The notes beneath the pieces are model-generated. The model searched no databases, was not told the origin of the DNA, and was given only the letters and a program-made list of their open reading frames with translations. The translations under genes and the position numbers were made by a program. From Ignavibacteriota bacterium (GTDB lineage: Bacteria > Bacteroidota > Ignavibacteria > UBA10030 > UBA6906): 42,418 bases of DNA. Location of the stretch: the NCBI GenBank assembly GCA_003162635.1, contig PMNE01000067.1:50517-92934 (forward strand), given 5' to 3'. Of the stretch, positions 24,891 to 37,920 are shown one piece after another; the stretch's first letter is position 1, and every line of letters begins with the position of its first letter.

Positions 24891-26696
24891 ATGATGATGA
24901 CATCGCCTTTGCGTCGGAAGACTCTGCCTCCGTTGCCGGCCTTCCGGTGCGCGCCGTCGCTGCTTGCCGCCCTCTTCTTCCTCCTCCCTGTGATCTCACC
25001 GGCAGCCACCATCCGCACGCTTACTGTACGCGGAAATGCAGCATTGACGTCACGCCAGATCCTGGAATGGACTCTCTCCCGCCCCGGCAGTCCTTATGCC
25101 CCGGGAGCCCTCGAGGCCGATTGCCGAATGGTCGGCGATGCCTACCGTGCAGAGGGATACCTCGGTGCCCGCGTTCATGCGGAGCTCGCGGCGGACACGG
25201 ACGACAGCGCCCGGGTTGATGTCATACTCATGATCGATGAAGGGCGGCGAACCGTGGTAGGACAGATCCGCATTGAAGGGGCGAGGCGGCTCACGGAGGC
25301 GGGGATCCTGGAACGGTTCGACCTGACATCGGGAAGCCCCCTCAACGAGAAGATGCTGGAGCTGGATATCGACGTCATGCTCTCGCGCTACGAGAAGATC
25401 GGGTTCCCATTTGCGCAATGTGAGATCGCAAGCATGGAGAGCCGGCAGGGAGCGGAGACCGATTCTGCTGATATCGTTCTGCACGTCGACGAGGGGCGAT
25501 TGATGACCGTGGACGAGATCAGGATCGAGGGGAACAAAGAGACGCGCCCGTCGGTGATCCTCCGCGAAACTCGTCTGGAACCGGGAGAGCTTTTCAACCC
25601 GGTGAAAGTGGAGGCGATCAGACAACGATTGAACCGCCTGAATATTTTTTCCTCCGTGGCGGAACCGACGCTGTATGTCCGAAATGACAAAGGGGGATTG
25701 CTCCTGACGGTGGCGGAAGGGAACACCAATACGTTTGACGGCGTGCTCGGCTACATGCCGGCGCCGGTAAGCGGCGGCTCCGGCTACCTGACGGGACTGG
25801 TCTCCGTTTCCATGCGAAATCTTTTCGGTACCGGCCGGAAGCTCAGTCTGCGTTGGCAACGGGAGGACCAATCCTCACAGGACATCGGCATCCGGTACGT
25901 GGAACCCTGGTTCCTTCAATTTCCCGTCAATCTCTCCGGCGGATTTGCCCAACGCCAGCAGGATTCCACGTACGTGCGCCGGACGTTCGATTGCGGGGCG
26001 GAACTGATGCTCTCTGAAGAGGTTTCCCTTTCCCTCGTCCTCAATTTCGATCGGGTGATCCCGTCGGGGGATTCCACCGCAGTCCGGGCCGTAGGGAGCT
26101 CCGCCTCGACCGTGGGACTGCACCTTGCATACGATTCGCGGGACGATATGTACAGTCCGACGGGAGGAGCCAGATACGAGACGGAGTTTGCCTACGGACG
26201 GAAGCGGGTGACGACGGTCCCGGCAGCGCTCCTCGGACGCGTGGAGGCCGGCGGGTCCCTCCAACGCCTCAGCGTCGATGCCGATCTGTATATCGCTACG
26301 TCGCTGAAACAAGTGGCAGCGTTCGGAGTCCATGGCCGCGAAGTGCGCACGGGCCAGGTGCAGCCGGGGGAGATGTACCGGTTCGGCGGAGCGAATACCC
26401 TTCGGGGATATCGGGAGAACGAGTTTCTCGGCTCCCGCATCGTGTGGACGAATGCGGAATACCGGTTCCTCCTCGCCCGACGCTCGTATGTGTTCGGTTT
26501 TGTTGACACCGGCTACTTCGAAAGACCCGCTGACGACGTCAATGGGACCCCCTCTGCGCAGGGATTCAGATACGGGGAGGGAATCGGCGTGCGGATCGAG
26601 ACCGGGCTCGGCATCATGGGCGTCAGTTTTGCCCTTGGGAAGGGAGATACTTTCGGAACGGCAAAAATCCACGTGGGACTGGTCAATGAATTCTGA
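24891..26696 (+). CDS. Omp85-family outer membrane protein (BamA/TamA-like)
   Basis: Outer-membrane protein of 601 residues with a signal peptide ([17 protein letters not shown]), three POTRA domains (about residues 43-115, 118-195 and 200-270; typical strands are [23 protein letters not shown] and IRIEGNKET), and a C-terminal 16-strand beta barrel. The conserved loop-6 motif appears as LRGYREN (Arg505, Gly506, Tyr507), and the last residue is Phe, as in OMPs recognised by the BAM complex. It is shorter than BamA, which normally has five POTRA domains, so it resembles TamA or a lineage-specific translocation/assembly paralogue. No tamB-like gene follows. It lies after the GWxTD gene, and its last 11 bases overlap rnhB. 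Confidence 0.9.
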   Translation: MMMTSPLRRKTLPPLPAFRCAPSLLAALFFLLPVISPAATIRTLTVRGNAALTSRQILEWTLSRPGSPYAPGALEADCRMVGDAYRAEGYLGARVHAELAADTDDSARVDVILMIDEGRRTVVGQIRIEGARRLTEAGILERFDLTSGSPLNEKMLELDIDVMLSRYEKIGFPFAQCEIASMESRQGAETDSADIVLHVDEGRLMTVDEIRIEGNKETRPSVILRETRLEPGELFNPVKVEAIRQRLNRLNIFSSVAEPTLYVRNDKGGLLLTVAEGNTNTFDGVLGYMPAPVSGGSGYLTGLVSVSMRNLFGTGRKLSLRWQREDQSSQDIGIRYVEPWFLQFPVNLSGGFAQRQQDSTYVRRTFDCGAELMLSEEVSLSLVLNFDRVIPSGDSTAVRAVGSSASTVGLHLAYDSRDDMYSPTGGARYETEFAYGRKRVTTVPAALLGRVEAGGSLQRLSVDADLYIATSLKQVAAFGVHGREVRTGQVQPGEMYRFGGANTLRGYRENEFLGSRIVWTNAEYRFLLARRSYVFGFVDTGYFERPADDVNGTPSAQGFRYGEGIGVRIETGLGIMGVSFALGKGDTFGTAKIHVGLVNEF

Positions 26697-27357
26697 CGGG
26701 ATTGCAGGACGCAACGATAAGGCGCGGAGGGCGGTTCTGGCGCTGGAGCGCCGCCTCATGGCGTCCGGGACCTTCCTCCTTGGAGGCATCGACGAGGCAG
26801 GAAGGGGTCCGCTGGCCGGCCCGGTGGTGGCGGCTGCCGTCATCCTCCCTCCGGGATTGTCCCTCAAGGGGGTCGATGATTCGAAACGCCTCAGCGCCTC
26901 GAGGCGCGAGGAGCTTTTCGAGATCATCACTGCATGCGCTCTCTCCTATGGCATCGGGATCGTGGAAAACGAAAGAATCGACGAGATCAATATTCTCAAT
27001 GCGACTTTTCTCGCGATGGACTATGCCGTCGCCGCCCTCCCACGGCGTCCCAACCATCTGTTGATCGACGGAAACCTGTTCCGGCCGGGCGAATCGACGT
27101 CCGGCATCCCATACACGACGGTGATTGGGGGCGATGGGCTCAGCGAGACGATCGCTGCAGCATCGATCCTTGCAAAGGTCACGAGAGATCGCATCATGGC
27201 GGAACTCGACCGCCGGTTTCCTGGATATGGCTTTGCGCAGCACAAGGGCTACGGGACCGCGGCGCACCGGGAAGCTATCGCACGGCTCGGACTCTGCCCT
27301 CTCCACAGGCGATCGTTTACACTGCGCACGGAAGTTCCTGCCGGAGAGGTGCTGTAG
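26686..27357 (+). CDS. rnhB: ribonuclease HII
   Basis: Endonuclease that cuts the RNA strand of RNA/DNA hybrids and removes misincorporated ribonucleotides. The 223-residue protein has the defining [14 protein letters not shown] motif with catalytic Asp36 and Glu37, the third acidic residue in LLIDGN, and the [10 protein letters not shown] block with the fourth. [17 protein letters not shown] and PLHRRSF near the C-terminus are RNase HII specific. The ATG at 26686 (MNSDGIAG) overlaps the end of the Omp85 gene; the family N-terminus varies, so an internal ATG at 26758 (MASGTFLL) is also possible. It is followed by yraN, a common neighbour. Confidence 0.95.
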   Translation: MNSDGIAGRNDKARRAVLALERRLMASGTFLLGGIDEAGRGPLAGPVVAAAVILPPGLSLKGVDDSKRLSASRREELFEIITACALSYGIGIVENERIDEINILNATFLAMDYAVAALPRRPNHLLIDGNLFRPGESTSGIPYTTVIGGDGLSETIAAASILAKVTRDRIMAELDRRFPGYGFAQHKGYGTAAHREAIARLGLCPLHRRSFTLRTEVPAGEVL

Positions 27358-27379
27358 GATTCGTGAAGAGAGGGGGGGG

Positions 27380-27757
27380 ATGGTGGAGGAGATGAGGAAG
27401 AAGCGCAACCTGCGTTCGGAAGGATCGGGTGCGGAGGATATGGCCGTCGGATTCCTCGAACGCGAGGGGTACCGGATCGTCGAACGGAACTTTCACTTCG
27501 GGAAATCGGGTGAGATCGATATCATTGCCAGGGAAGGCGGCTATCTCGTGTTTTGTGAGGTGAAAATGAGGAAGAACGACGAATATGGTCCGCCCGAATA
27601 TGCGGTCACGCCGCAGAAGCAGCGGACAATTCGCCGTGTTGCCCATGGGTATCTCTACGTTGCCGGTATCAAGGACCAGGCGTGCAGATTCGACGTTGTG
27701 ATCATTCGCATCGAGCGGGAAGGGCCGGTGTGCGCCCTGCTCCGCAATGCATTCTGA
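27380..27757 (+). CDS. yraN: YraN/UPF0102-family nuclease-like protein
   Basis: A 125-residue member of UPF0102, predicted to have a restriction-endonuclease-like fold. The catalytic-type core is visible as [21 protein letters not shown], with the Glu-Asp-Glu-x-Lys pattern, after [20 protein letters not shown]. The function in cells is not established, though it often lies beside rnhB and DNA-processing genes. The ATG at 27380 follows a purine run (AGAGGGGGGG) and is preferred; an ATG 12 bases later is an alternative. The spacing to rnhB (22 bases) and cstA (16 bases) suggests one transcription unit. Confidence 0.9.
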   Translation: MVEEMRKKRNLRSEGSGAEDMAVGFLEREGYRIVERNFHFGKSGEIDIIAREGGYLVFCEVKMRKNDEYGPPEYAVTPQKQRTIRRVAHGYLYVAGIKDQACRFDVVIIRIEREGPVCALLRNAF

Positions 27758-27773
27758 GATGACGGAGTACCCG

Positions 27774-29627
27774 ATGAACGCTTTGCCCCTGTTGATAGTT
27801 TCGCTCTGTGTCGTGGCGATCGCCTACAGGTACTACAGCGCTTTTATCGCGGCGAAGGTGGTCGTGCTGGATGATGCGCGGATTACTCCGGCGCATCTCC
27901 TGAAGGACGGCCAGAACTACGAACCGACGAATAAATGGGTTCTCTTCGGGCACCATTTTGCTGCGATTTCCGGGGCCGGACCGCTCATCGGCCCCGTCCT
28001 TGCCGCCCAGTTCGGATTCCTCCCCGGTTTCCTCTGGCTCGTGATCGGCGTCGTCGTTGCAGGCGCTGTGCATGATTTTACAGTACTCGTCGCTTCCATC
28101 AGGCGCAACGGCCGCTCGCTGGCCGAGATCGCCCGGAACGAAATCAGCCCCCTTGCAGGTATCGTCGGTTCCATTGCCATCCTCATCATCATCGAGATCG
28201 CAATGGCGGGACTGGGGTTGACGGTGGTGAACGCCTTGCGGGAAAGCTCGTGGGGGACGTTCACGATTGCCATGACAATCCCGATCGCGCTGTTCGTCGG
28301 ACTCTGGATGTACCGGATCCGTCCCGGGAAGATCGCAGAAGCGAGCATCATCGGCGTCATCGGGGTGGTCGCGAGCGTCGTGATCGGAAGCCGGATCCCG
28401 GGGTCTTTTCTCGCACCGTGGTTTACCCTTTCGCGCGAAGGAATTATCATCGCCATGGCGATCTACGGGTTTCTCGCCTCGGTACTTCCTGTCTGGCTGC
28501 TGTTGTGCCCAAGGGATTACCTGAGTTCATACATGAAGATCGGTACGCTGGCTGCCCTCGTGGTCGGCGTGTTCGTCGTGCATCCCGATCTCCGGATGCC
28601 TGCCGTAACGGAATTCATCCATGGCGGCGGACCGATCATTCCCGGAAAGCTCTTTCCCTTCCTTTTTGTGACGATCGCCTGCGGCGCGATTTCAGGATAC
28701 CATTCGCTCGTCGCCTCCGGGACGACTCCGAAGATGCTCAATAAGGAATCCGATGCGCGGATGATCGGCTACGGTGCGATGCTGGTGGAGGGGATGGTCG
28801 GGATCATCGCCCTCATTGCGGCCTGCTCTCTGGAACCCTCCGACTACTTCGCCATCAATCTGACTCCTGAGAAGTTTGCTGCTCTTGGAATGCATCCCGT
28901 CAATCTTGCCGAATTGTCCAGGGAAGTGGGGGAGGTTGTTGCCGGCCGTCCCGGCGGGGCAGTCTCTCTTGCCGTGGGGTTTGCGCAGATCTTCACCGGC
29001 ATTCCGGGCATGCGCCCGTTGATGTCGTTCTGGTACCACTTTGCCATTATGTTTGAAGCGCTTTTCATTCTTACCACCATCGACGCTGGAACCCGTGTGG
29101 CCCGGTTCCTCTTTCAGGAATACGTGGGAAAGATTTGGAAGCCGCTGGAACGGACCCATTGGATTCCAGGGACGATCCTCTCCACGACGCTCGTCGTCTG
29201 GATCTGGGCATACTTCATCTGGACGGGGAACATCAGCACGATCTGGCCCATGTTCGGGACGGCGAACCAGCTCCTCGCGGCTGTCGCCCTTGCGGTCACC
29301 ACCAGCGCGATTATCAATGCCGGGAAAGTCCGCTATGCCTGGGTGACGATCATACCGCTTGTCTTCGTGGCCGTCACGACGCTGACAGCCGGGTACCTCA
29401 ACATTGTCGATAGCTTCTGGCCGATGGCGCAGGTTTCCGCAACGGCATTCCAGGGGCTCCTCAACTGCATCCTCACGGTCGTCATCATGGGATGCGTGGC
29501 GGTCATCCTTGTGGAAGCAGGGAGACGATGGTATCGCGTTCTGGTAAAAGGAGAGTATCTGGTGAACGGACAGGTCGTTTCGTCGTCGGAGGGGAATTCA
29601 GTCCCCCCCACGTACGGCTGCTGCTAA
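27774..29627 (+). CDS. cstA: carbon starvation protein A (CstA family transporter)
   Basis: Polytopic inner-membrane transporter of the CstA family; characterised members (CstA, BtsT) take up pyruvate or peptides. The 617-residue product begins with [17 protein letters not shown], then [22 protein letters not shown] and a conserved HDF segment, and has about 16 membrane helices. QIFTGIPGM and the DAGTR segment in the second half are family hallmarks. Among three in-frame ATGs (27747, 27759, 27774) I chose the last because GGAG stands seven bases upstream and the family N-terminus matches MNALPLLI. It ends the long operon and is followed by a terminator at 29637. Confidence 0.93.
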   Translation: MNALPLLIVSLCVVAIAYRYYSAFIAAKVVVLDDARITPAHLLKDGQNYEPTNKWVLFGHHFAAISGAGPLIGPVLAAQFGFLPGFLWLVIGVVVAGAVHDFTVLVASIRRNGRSLAEIARNEISPLAGIVGSIAILIIIEIAMAGLGLTVVNALRESSWGTFTIAMTIPIALFVGLWMYRIRPGKIAEASIIGVIGVVASVVIGSRIPGSFLAPWFTLSREGIIIAMAIYGFLASVLPVWLLLCPRDYLSSYMKIGTLAALVVGVFVVHPDLRMPAVTEFIHGGGPIIPGKLFPFLFVTIACGAISGYHSLVASGTTPKMLNKESDARMIGYGAMLVEGMVGIIALIAACSLEPSDYFAINLTPEKFAALGMHPVNLAELSREVGEVVAGRPGGAVSLAVGFAQIFTGIPGMRPLMSFWYHFAIMFEALFILTTIDAGTRVARFLFQEYVGKIWKPLERTHWIPGTILSTTLVVWIWAYFIWTGNISTIWPMFGTANQLLAAVALAVTTSAIINAGKVRYAWVTIIPLVFVAVTTLTAGYLNIVDSFWPMAQVSATAFQGLLNCILTVVIMGCVAVILVEAGRRWYRVLVKGEYLVNGQVVSSSEGNSVPPTYGCC

Positions 29628-29636
29628 GAGAAAGGT

Positions 29637-29676
29637 CCGCCCTTTCCCACGAATGGAGAAGGGCCCGTTTTGTTTT
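29637..29676 (+). terminator. intrinsic terminator after cstA
   Basis: GCCCTT in the left arm and AAGGGC in the right arm form a hairpin around CACGAATG, followed by TTTTGTTTT. The T-tract overlaps the -35 of the carB promoter. Confidence 0.65.
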
Positions 29677-29698
29677 CCTGCGGCAATATGCGTATATT
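29670..29698 (+). promoter_or_regulatory. sigma70-like promoter for carB
   Basis: TTGTTT (29670-29675), 17 bases, TATATT (29693-29698). Predicted start near 29705; AAAGGAG follows, and the carB GTG is at 29729. Confidence 0.5.
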
Positions 29699-29728
29699 CG
29701 GTGAACTTGAAAGGAGAGATCTGGCGTA

Positions 29729-33055
<3,327 letters not shown>

Positions 33056-33166
33056 CGTGTGGATGCACGACCGCCCTGGGCATGCTCATGAACCGGCCGC
33101 GAAAAAAAAGACGGTCACGCCGGCCGATCCTTCAACTTTCAATAGCATGAGCACCGGCTTCCTGCC

Positions 33167-34984
33167 ATGTACATCCTCGGCATATCCTGTTTCTACCATG
33201 ATGCGGCCGCCGCCCTCATCAAGGACGGCGTCGTCGTCGCGGCGGCCCAGGAAGAGCGGTTCACCCGGCGGAAGCATGATTTCGATTTCCCTTCGCAAGC
33301 CATTGCCTGGTGCCTTGCGAAGGAAGGGATCACGGTGGCGCAGCTTGCGTGCGTCGCCTTTTACGACAAGCCGCTCGTCAAGTTCGAACGGATTCTTGAA
33401 ACCTATCTCGGCTACGCCCCCCTGGGGATTCGCTCTTTCCTCATGGCCATGCCTCTCTGGCTGAAGGAAAAGCTCTGGATCCCGCAAATCATCCGCGACC
33501 GGCTCTCCTACGAGGGGAAGATACTTTTCCTTGAACACCACGAATCGCATGCCGCATCGGCATTCTACCCCTCGCCCTTCCAGCATGCTGCATTTCTGAC
33601 CATGGATGGCGTCGGGGAATGGGCGACGAGCAGCTACGGAGTGGGGAACGGCGGCACGATCGAAATCCTGGGCGAGCAGAAGTTTCCGCATTCCCTCGGC
33701 CTCCTCTATTCGGCCTTTACCTACTTCACGGGTTTTAAAGTCAACTCGGCCGAATACAAGGTCATGGGCCTTGCTCCCTATGGCGAACCGAGATATGTCC
33801 GGGCAATCCTGGATCATCTGATCGACCTCAAACCGGACGGGTCGTTCAAGATGGATATGAAGTATTTCGATTACGGCGCAGGTCTCCGGATGACAGGCAG
33901 GAAGTTCGAACGCCTGTTCGGCGGTCCGCCGCGGCATCCGGAATCCCCTTTGACCGCGCGCGAAATGGACCTCGCCCGTTCGCTGCAGGAGGTGACGGAG
34001 GAAATCATGCTTCGCCAGGCCCGTCACGTCCATGCCGTGACGGGGGAGGAGAACCTGGTGCTGGCAGGGGGCGTTGCGTTGAACTGCGTCGGAAACGGCC
34101 GCATCCTGCGGGAGGGACCATTCAAGAATCTGTGGATTCAACCGGCGGCCGGCGATGCGGGAGGAGCATTGGGAGCTGCTCTGTTTGCCTGGTATGCATA
34201 CGAGGGGAACCCAAGGAGTGCCGACGGCACGCATGACGCCCAGAAGGGTTCGTTCCTCGGTCCCGATTTTTCTGACGAGGAGATCGAGGAAACGCTGAAG
34301 GGCTTTGGCGCAGTGTATGCCAAGCTGGACCGCAATGCCCTGATCGAGAGGACCGCCGCTCTCATCGCGGCAGAACATGTCGTGGGCTGGTTCCAGGGAC
34401 GGATGGAGTTCGGCCCGCGGGCGCTCGGCGCGCGCAGCATCCTCGGTGATGCACGCTCCCCGAGGATGCAATCGGTCATGAACCTGAAAATAAAGTTCAG
34501 AGAGTCATTCCGGCCGTTTGCTCCCTCGGTGCTGGCCGGGCACGCGGCAGAGTACTTCCAGATCGACCGGGAGAGTCCGTATATGCTGCTCGTTGCGCCG
34601 CTGCGCGAGGAGCGGCGAAGAGCGATGACGGCGGGGCAGGAAGGTCTCTTTGGAATCGAGAAGCTCAATGTCCCCCGCTCAACCGTCCCCGCTGTCACGC
34701 ATGTCGATTACACTGCACGGCTCCAGACCGTGCAACGGGACGACAACCCATTGTACTGGGATCTCCTGGATCGCTTTTACCGCCAGACGGGCTGTCCCCT
34801 CATCATCAACACCTCCTTCAATGTTCGGGGGGAACCGATTGTCTGCCGGCCTGAAGAGGCGGTCCGGTGCTTCCTCCGGACCGAAATGGACGAGCTGGTG
34901 ATCGGAAGCTTCCTCCTTGCCAAGAAAGATCAGCCGGCACTCGAAGAAAAGGGAGACTGGCGAAAGGAGTTTGCACTTGATTGA
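33167..34984 (+). CDS. NodU/CmcH-family carbamoyltransferase (SxtI-like)
   Basis: Enzyme that transfers a carbamoyl group from carbamoyl phosphate to a hydroxyl (or other acceptor) of a small molecule or glycan, through a carbamoyl-adenylate. The 605-residue protein has the N-terminal Kae1/YrdC-like domain starting LGISCFYHDAAAALIKDG, the metal-binding motif HHESHAASAF (His124, His125, His128), LAGGVALNCVGNGRI, and GPRALGARS (Arg418, Arg423), which binds carbamoyl phosphate. The C-terminal carbamoyltransferase domain has INTSFNVRGEPIV. In NodU, CmcH and SxtI the acceptors are Nod factors, cephems and saxitoxin precursors. The acceptor here is unknown. It follows carB by 111 bases and runs into the SxtJ-like gene, the same order as sxtI-sxtJ-sxtK. 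Confidence 0.93.
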   Translation: MYILGISCFYHDAAAALIKDGVVVAAAQEERFTRRKHDFDFPSQAIAWCLAKEGITVAQLACVAFYDKPLVKFERILETYLGYAPLGIRSFLMAMPLWLKEKLWIPQIIRDRLSYEGKILFLEHHESHAASAFYPSPFQHAAFLTMDGVGEWATSSYGVGNGGTIEILGEQKFPHSLGLLYSAFTYFTGFKVNSAEYKVMGLAPYGEPRYVRAILDHLIDLKPDGSFKMDMKYFDYGAGLRMTGRKFERLFGGPPRHPESPLTAREMDLARSLQEVTEEIMLRQARHVHAVTGEENLVLAGGVALNCVGNGRILREGPFKNLWIQPAAGDAGGALGAALFAWYAYEGNPRSADGTHDAQKGSFLGPDFSDEEIEETLKGFGAVYAKLDRNALIERTAALIAAEHVVGWFQGRMEFGPRALGARSILGDARSPRMQSVMNLKIKFRESFRPFAPSVLAGHAAEYFQIDRESPYMLLVAPLREERRRAMTAGQEGLFGIEKLNVPRSTVPAVTHVDYTARLQTVQRDDNPLYWDLLDRFYRQTGCPLIINTSFNVRGEPIVCRPEEAVRCFLRTEMDELVIGSFLLAKKDQPALEEKGDWRKEFALD

Positions 34985-35381
34985 TCGTGCCGACCCCTCC
35001 CGCGCGAATGTGAGAAAATTCGGCCTGCTCTTTGCCGCGGTGTGTCTTGTGGCGACGGTTCTCTTTGCGTGGAAGGGAAACAGGCTCTGGGTCTGGACGG
35101 CGCCGGGAATTGCGTTCTTCCTTGTGACTGCGTTTTTCGGGTATCCGGTCCTTCGCCCCCTCTACACGGGCTGGATGATGTTTGCGTCCCTTCTGGCGTG
35201 GATCAACACGCGGCTTCTGTTGGGACTGTTCTTCTACTTGGTCTTGACGCCCATGGGTTTGCTGCTCAGACTCATGGGGAAGGATCTCTTGGACAGGAAG
35301 CTTGACCCGACGGCGGCGAGCTATTGGGTAGTCAGGACGAAGAAGGAGTTCTCGAAAGAACAATACGAACGGCTGTTCTGA
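34977..35381 (+). CDS. SxtJ-family membrane protein
   Basis: A 134-residue membrane protein with about four hydrophobic segments (FGLLFAAVCLVATVLFAW, IAFFLVTAFFGYPV, MMFASLLAWINTRLLLGLFF, and a third following), then a short polar tail with the pattern LDPTAASYWVVRTKKEF. This matches SxtJ, a protein of unknown function that accompanies carbamoyltransferases in the saxitoxin cluster and in many other bacteria. I chose the TTG at 34977, seven bases after AAAGGAGT, which overlaps the carbamoyltransferase stop; a reading from 34917 would lie inside that gene. A role in anchoring the carbamoyltransferase at the membrane is a reasonable guess, not demonstrated. Confidence 0.85.
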   Translation: MIDRADPSRANVRKFGLLFAAVCLVATVLFAWKGNRLWVWTAPGIAFFLVTAFFGYPVLRPLYTGWMMFASLLAWINTRLLLGLFFYLVLTPMGLLLRLMGKDLLDRKLDPTAASYWVVRTKKEFSKEQYERLF

Positions 35382-35412
35382 GGCGTTTCACTCTTCTGCG
35401 GGAGAATACGTC

Positions 35413-35580
35413 ATGGCAAAGAGCGGGAAATTGAGCATTCTGCGCGAGCTGTGGGATTTTATGAAGGTCAGGAAGAAGTGGTGGCTGGGACCGATCGTCA
35501 TCGTGCTGCTCCTGCTTGGACTCCTCATCGTCCTGACACAGGGATCGGCGCTGGCACCGTTTATCTACACGTTGTTCTGA
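35413..35580 (+). CDS. DUF5989 small membrane protein (SxtK-like)
   Basis: A 55-residue protein that standard gene lists may miss. It reads MAKSGKLSILRELWDFMKVR, then KKWWLGPIVIVLLLLGLLIV, and ends in LAPFIYTLF. The basic amphipathic start, the KKWW pair and a single membrane span are the DUF5989 pattern; the family includes the small sxtK gene beside sxtJ. The ATG is preceded by GGGAGAATACG, a weak Shine-Dalgarno. It lies 31 bases after the SxtJ-like gene. The three genes form a conserved carbamoylation cassette; the role of this small protein is unknown. Confidence 0.8.
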   Translation: MAKSGKLSILRELWDFMKVRKKWWLGPIVIVLLLLGLLIVLTQGSALAPFIYTLF

Positions 35581-35610
35581 CGGCCCCTGACGGATTGCAG
35601 CGGAGATTTG

Positions 35611-36591
35611 TCACAGGTAGCCATTTTCGTGGTACCATCGGTAGGTTGCAAGGACGGTGGCGTCAAATGACCGGGCAGAATACCCCAGCTCCCGCACCGC
35701 CTTGTCGCTTGAATACCAATTGTAGCGCCCCCCGATCGCGGCGAGATCGGCTGTCAGAAGCGGCGTGATCCCGAGGATACCCGAGACCGATTCCACGACG
35801 CGCCCGAGTGTCCGGAGAAGGGGAAGTGGCAGTTTGAAGATGGGCTTCCTGCCGTGGACGAGCCGGGCTGTCGTCATGAGAATTTCCCGGTGCGTCAAGT
35901 TCTCCCCGCCGAGGATATAGCGCTCTCCCGTGCGCCCCTTCTCCGCCGCAAGAAGCATTCCCTTGGCAACATCTCCCGCGTAGACGATATTCATCCCCCC
36001 ATCGATAGTGAACGGTATCCTTCCCTTCTTGACGTCCCGGATCAACTGCCCCGCGTGAAAGCGGATGTCCCTTTCCCCCATGATGACCGAGGGGTTGACG
36101 ATTACCCCCCTCAGCCCGCGAACTACCCCTTCTTGCACCTCATCCTCGGCAAGGATCTTCGTGAGCTTGTATCCCTCAGCATGCCGGCGGTCAACAGGGG
36201 TGTCCTCGTCGGCAAACTCTCCGGGAGAAGGGAAGCCGACGGTGGTGACGGAACTCGTGTGGACCAGCGTGGGGACGCCGGCGGCGAGGCATGCCCGGAC
36301 GACGGACCGGGTGCCAAGGACATTCACTCTCCGTTGCTCATCACGGACGCCTCTGGCGAAGCTGACGAGGGCCGCTGTGTGGAAGACAACGTCACATCCT
36401 TCCGCGGCGCGACGGAGCGCAGCATCATCGCAGATATCACCGACGAATTCCTCCGTCGTGACGCCGCCAAGGATGCCGGTATCGGATGTCGCGCGCCGCA
36501 GGATCCGCACATGGAATCCGTCGCCGGCCAGTCGGAGGACAAGAGCGGATCCCACGCAGCCCGTGGCACCGGTAACAAGTGCGGTTGGCAT
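35611..36591 (-). CDS. NAD-dependent epimerase/dehydratase (extended SDR; HpnA or dihydroflavonol reductase-like)
   Basis: Cytoplasmic extended short-chain dehydrogenase of 326 residues. It has the glycine-rich NAD(P) loop GATGCVGS (residues 8-15), the catalytic YxxxK as Tyr141-Lys145 (GYKLTK), and a serine pair at 113-114 (HTSSVTT). The pattern resembles HpnA-like hopanoid-associated epimerases and dihydroflavonol 4-reductase relatives; whether it acts on a nucleotide sugar or another ketone is not clear. It starts one base after the stop of the hydrolase gene, so the two, with the small membrane protein, form a minus-strand operon led from the promoter at 37834. It converges on the DUF5989 gene with 30 bases between stops. 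Confidence 0.88.
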   Translation of the reverse strand: MPTALVTGATGCVGSALVLRLAGDGFHVRILRRATSDTGILGGVTTEEFVGDICDDAALRRAAEGCDVVFHTAALVSFARGVRDEQRRVNVLGTRSVVRACLAAGVPTLVHTSSVTTVGFPSPGEFADEDTPVDRRHAEGYKLTKILAEDEVQEGVVRGLRGVIVNPSVIMGERDIRFHAGQLIRDVKKGRIPFTIDGGMNIVYAGDVAKGMLLAAEKGRTGERYILGGENLTHREILMTTARLVHGRKPIFKLPLPLLRTLGRVVESVSGILGITPLLTADLAAIGGRYNWYSSDKAVRELGYSARSFDATVLATYRWYHENGYL

Positions 36592-37401
36592 CTACCGTCG
36601 GTTCTGGAGACTCTTCAGGAAGGAGAGGAGCTTTTCGTTGAAGAACGCCGGGTTCTCGAGGTTACTCATGTGTGCGGCCCCCGGGATCACGTGAAGAACG
36701 GATCCTTTGATTCGCTCGTGCATCAGACGGGAAGCGGCAGGAGGAGTGGTGATGTCGTGTTCCCCCACGAGGATGAGGACGGGAACGGAGATGGCGGAGA
36801 GGGAAGGTGTCGTATCGGTTCTTGCGGCCAGCGCGAGAAGAGACCCGGCGATGCTCAAAGGGGAGGTATGGGTGATAATATCCCGGATAAATGCCACGGC
36901 TGCGGGGTTTCCCCCGACGGTTGACGGAGCAAACACCGCCTTCACGAAGTCAGACGCAAAAGCGGCGGACCCCTTCTTCTTGACTGCCGCCATTTGCCCC
37001 GCCCGCTTGATCTTCCCCTCATCCGAGTCGGGTTCGCTTCGTGTGTCGCAGAGGACCGCTCCCAGAAACCTGCCGGGGTCGCGCTCGAGCGCGCGGAGGG
37101 TGATGTATCCGCCCATGGAGAGTCCCGCAATGACGGCCCGGCCGATCTTGAGGTGGTCCATCATCCCGAAGAGGTCGTCCACATGCCCTTCGATGCTGAA
37201 TTGTCCATCCCCCACATCGCTGGAGCCATGGCCGCGTATGTCGTACGCGATGGCACGGTGTTGTGCTGCAGCCACCGCCTTGCATTGTCCATCCCACATG
37301 GCGTGGCTGAACGGAAAACCGTGAAGGAAGAGGACGGGAAGGCCTGTGGATTCGCCCGTTTCCGTGTAGAAGATGTTTGCGCCGTTGATGCACGCGCGCA
37401 T
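36592..37401 (-). CDS. alpha/beta-fold hydrolase
   Basis: A 269-residue single-domain alpha/beta hydrolase. The oxyanion-hole strand HGFPFSHAMWD is near residue 27, the nucleophile elbow GLSMGGY puts Ser95 at the active site, the acid is likely Asp in LILVGEHDITTP, and the base His is in PGAAHMSN near the end. This is the pattern of esterases, lactonases and 3-oxoadipate enol-lactonase-like enzymes (the strand IRGHGSSDVGDG is common in that group); no aromatic-degradation genes are nearby, so the substrate is open. It lies between the membrane protein (3 bases apart) and the epimerase (0 bases), in one operon. Confidence 0.9.
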   Translation of the reverse strand: MRACINGANIFYTETGESTGLPVLFLHGFPFSHAMWDGQCKAVAAAQHRAIAYDIRGHGSSDVGDGQFSIEGHVDDLFGMMDHLKIGRAVIAGLSMGGYITLRALERDPGRFLGAVLCDTRSEPDSDEGKIKRAGQMAAVKKKGSAAFASDFVKAVFAPSTVGGNPAAVAFIRDIITHTSPLSIAGSLLALAARTDTTPSLSAISVPVLILVGEHDITTPPAASRLMHERIKGSVLHVIPGAAHMSNLENPAFFNEKLLSFLKSLQNRR

Positions 37402-37404
37402 GTC

Positions 37405-37809
37405 TTACCCTCCGTGAGTGGAGATAAAGAGAGCCGCTGCCACAGACGATACCGAAGTTTTGACAAGCCAACCAAGGATGCGGACGGAGAGGAGGCGTTT
37501 CTGCTGGTCGTCGATGAACCTGCTGGTAACGAGAACCGGGACGGTGACCATGAGCCAGAGGCACGCGCCGATCAGATAAGCATCGCGTGGTTCCCTGCCG
37601 ACGATGTAATACGACCCGAGCACGACGGCGCCGGTGACGGCGTTCATCACAAGACTGACGATCGTCCTTCCCAGCCACCCGAATCCCTCTTTTCCCGTCA
37701 TGCCAAATCCCGAGCGTTGCCACCTCTGGATGGCGTGAACGATGTGGTCGATGAGGATGCAGGCGGCCGTCGATGCTGCTAAGGCAGGAAGAAATTCTTC
37801 CGGATCCAC
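37405..37809 (-). CDS. small polytopic membrane protein of unknown function
   Basis: A 134-residue protein with about four hydrophobic segments (LAASTAACILIDHIVHAI, TIVSLVMNAVTGAVVLGSYY, AYLIGACLWLMVTVPVLV, and a C-terminal ILGWLVKTSVSSVAAALFI). I do not recognise the family with confidence; it resembles small uncharacterised membrane proteins such as DUF1761-type, but this is weak. It starts with GTG at 37809 and leads the operon that also contains the hydrolase and the epimerase. A TTGCGA/17/TATAGT promoter stands just upstream, leaving a leader of about 18 nt. The start could be wrong by a few residues, as no strong Shine-Dalgarno is visible. Confidence 0.7.
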   Translation of the reverse strand: MDPEEFLPALAASTAACILIDHIVHAIQRWQRSGFGMTGKEGFGWLGRTIVSLVMNAVTGAVVLGSYYIVGREPRDAYLIGACLWLMVTVPVLVTSRFIDDQQKRLLSVRILGWLVKTSVSSVAAALFISTHGG

Positions 37810-37833
37810 GGCTTTTCTTTCATGGTGATTCCT

Positions 37834-37862
37834 ACTATATTGAAAATACGTGTCATTCGCAA
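37834..37862 (-). promoter_or_regulatory. sigma70-like promoter for the minus-strand hydrolase operon
   Basis: On the minus strand TTGCGA (37862-37857), 17 bases, TATAGT (37839-37834). A plus-strand TATATT at 37836-37841 overlaps this -10 and may serve the divergent M20 gene, although its -35 (TTTTCT) is poor. Confidence 0.5.
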
Positions 37863-37920
37863 GCGGGTCCGGGAGAGAACGGACCCATCATCGACAGAAC
37901 CAATTCAAAGGCATCCCGCA

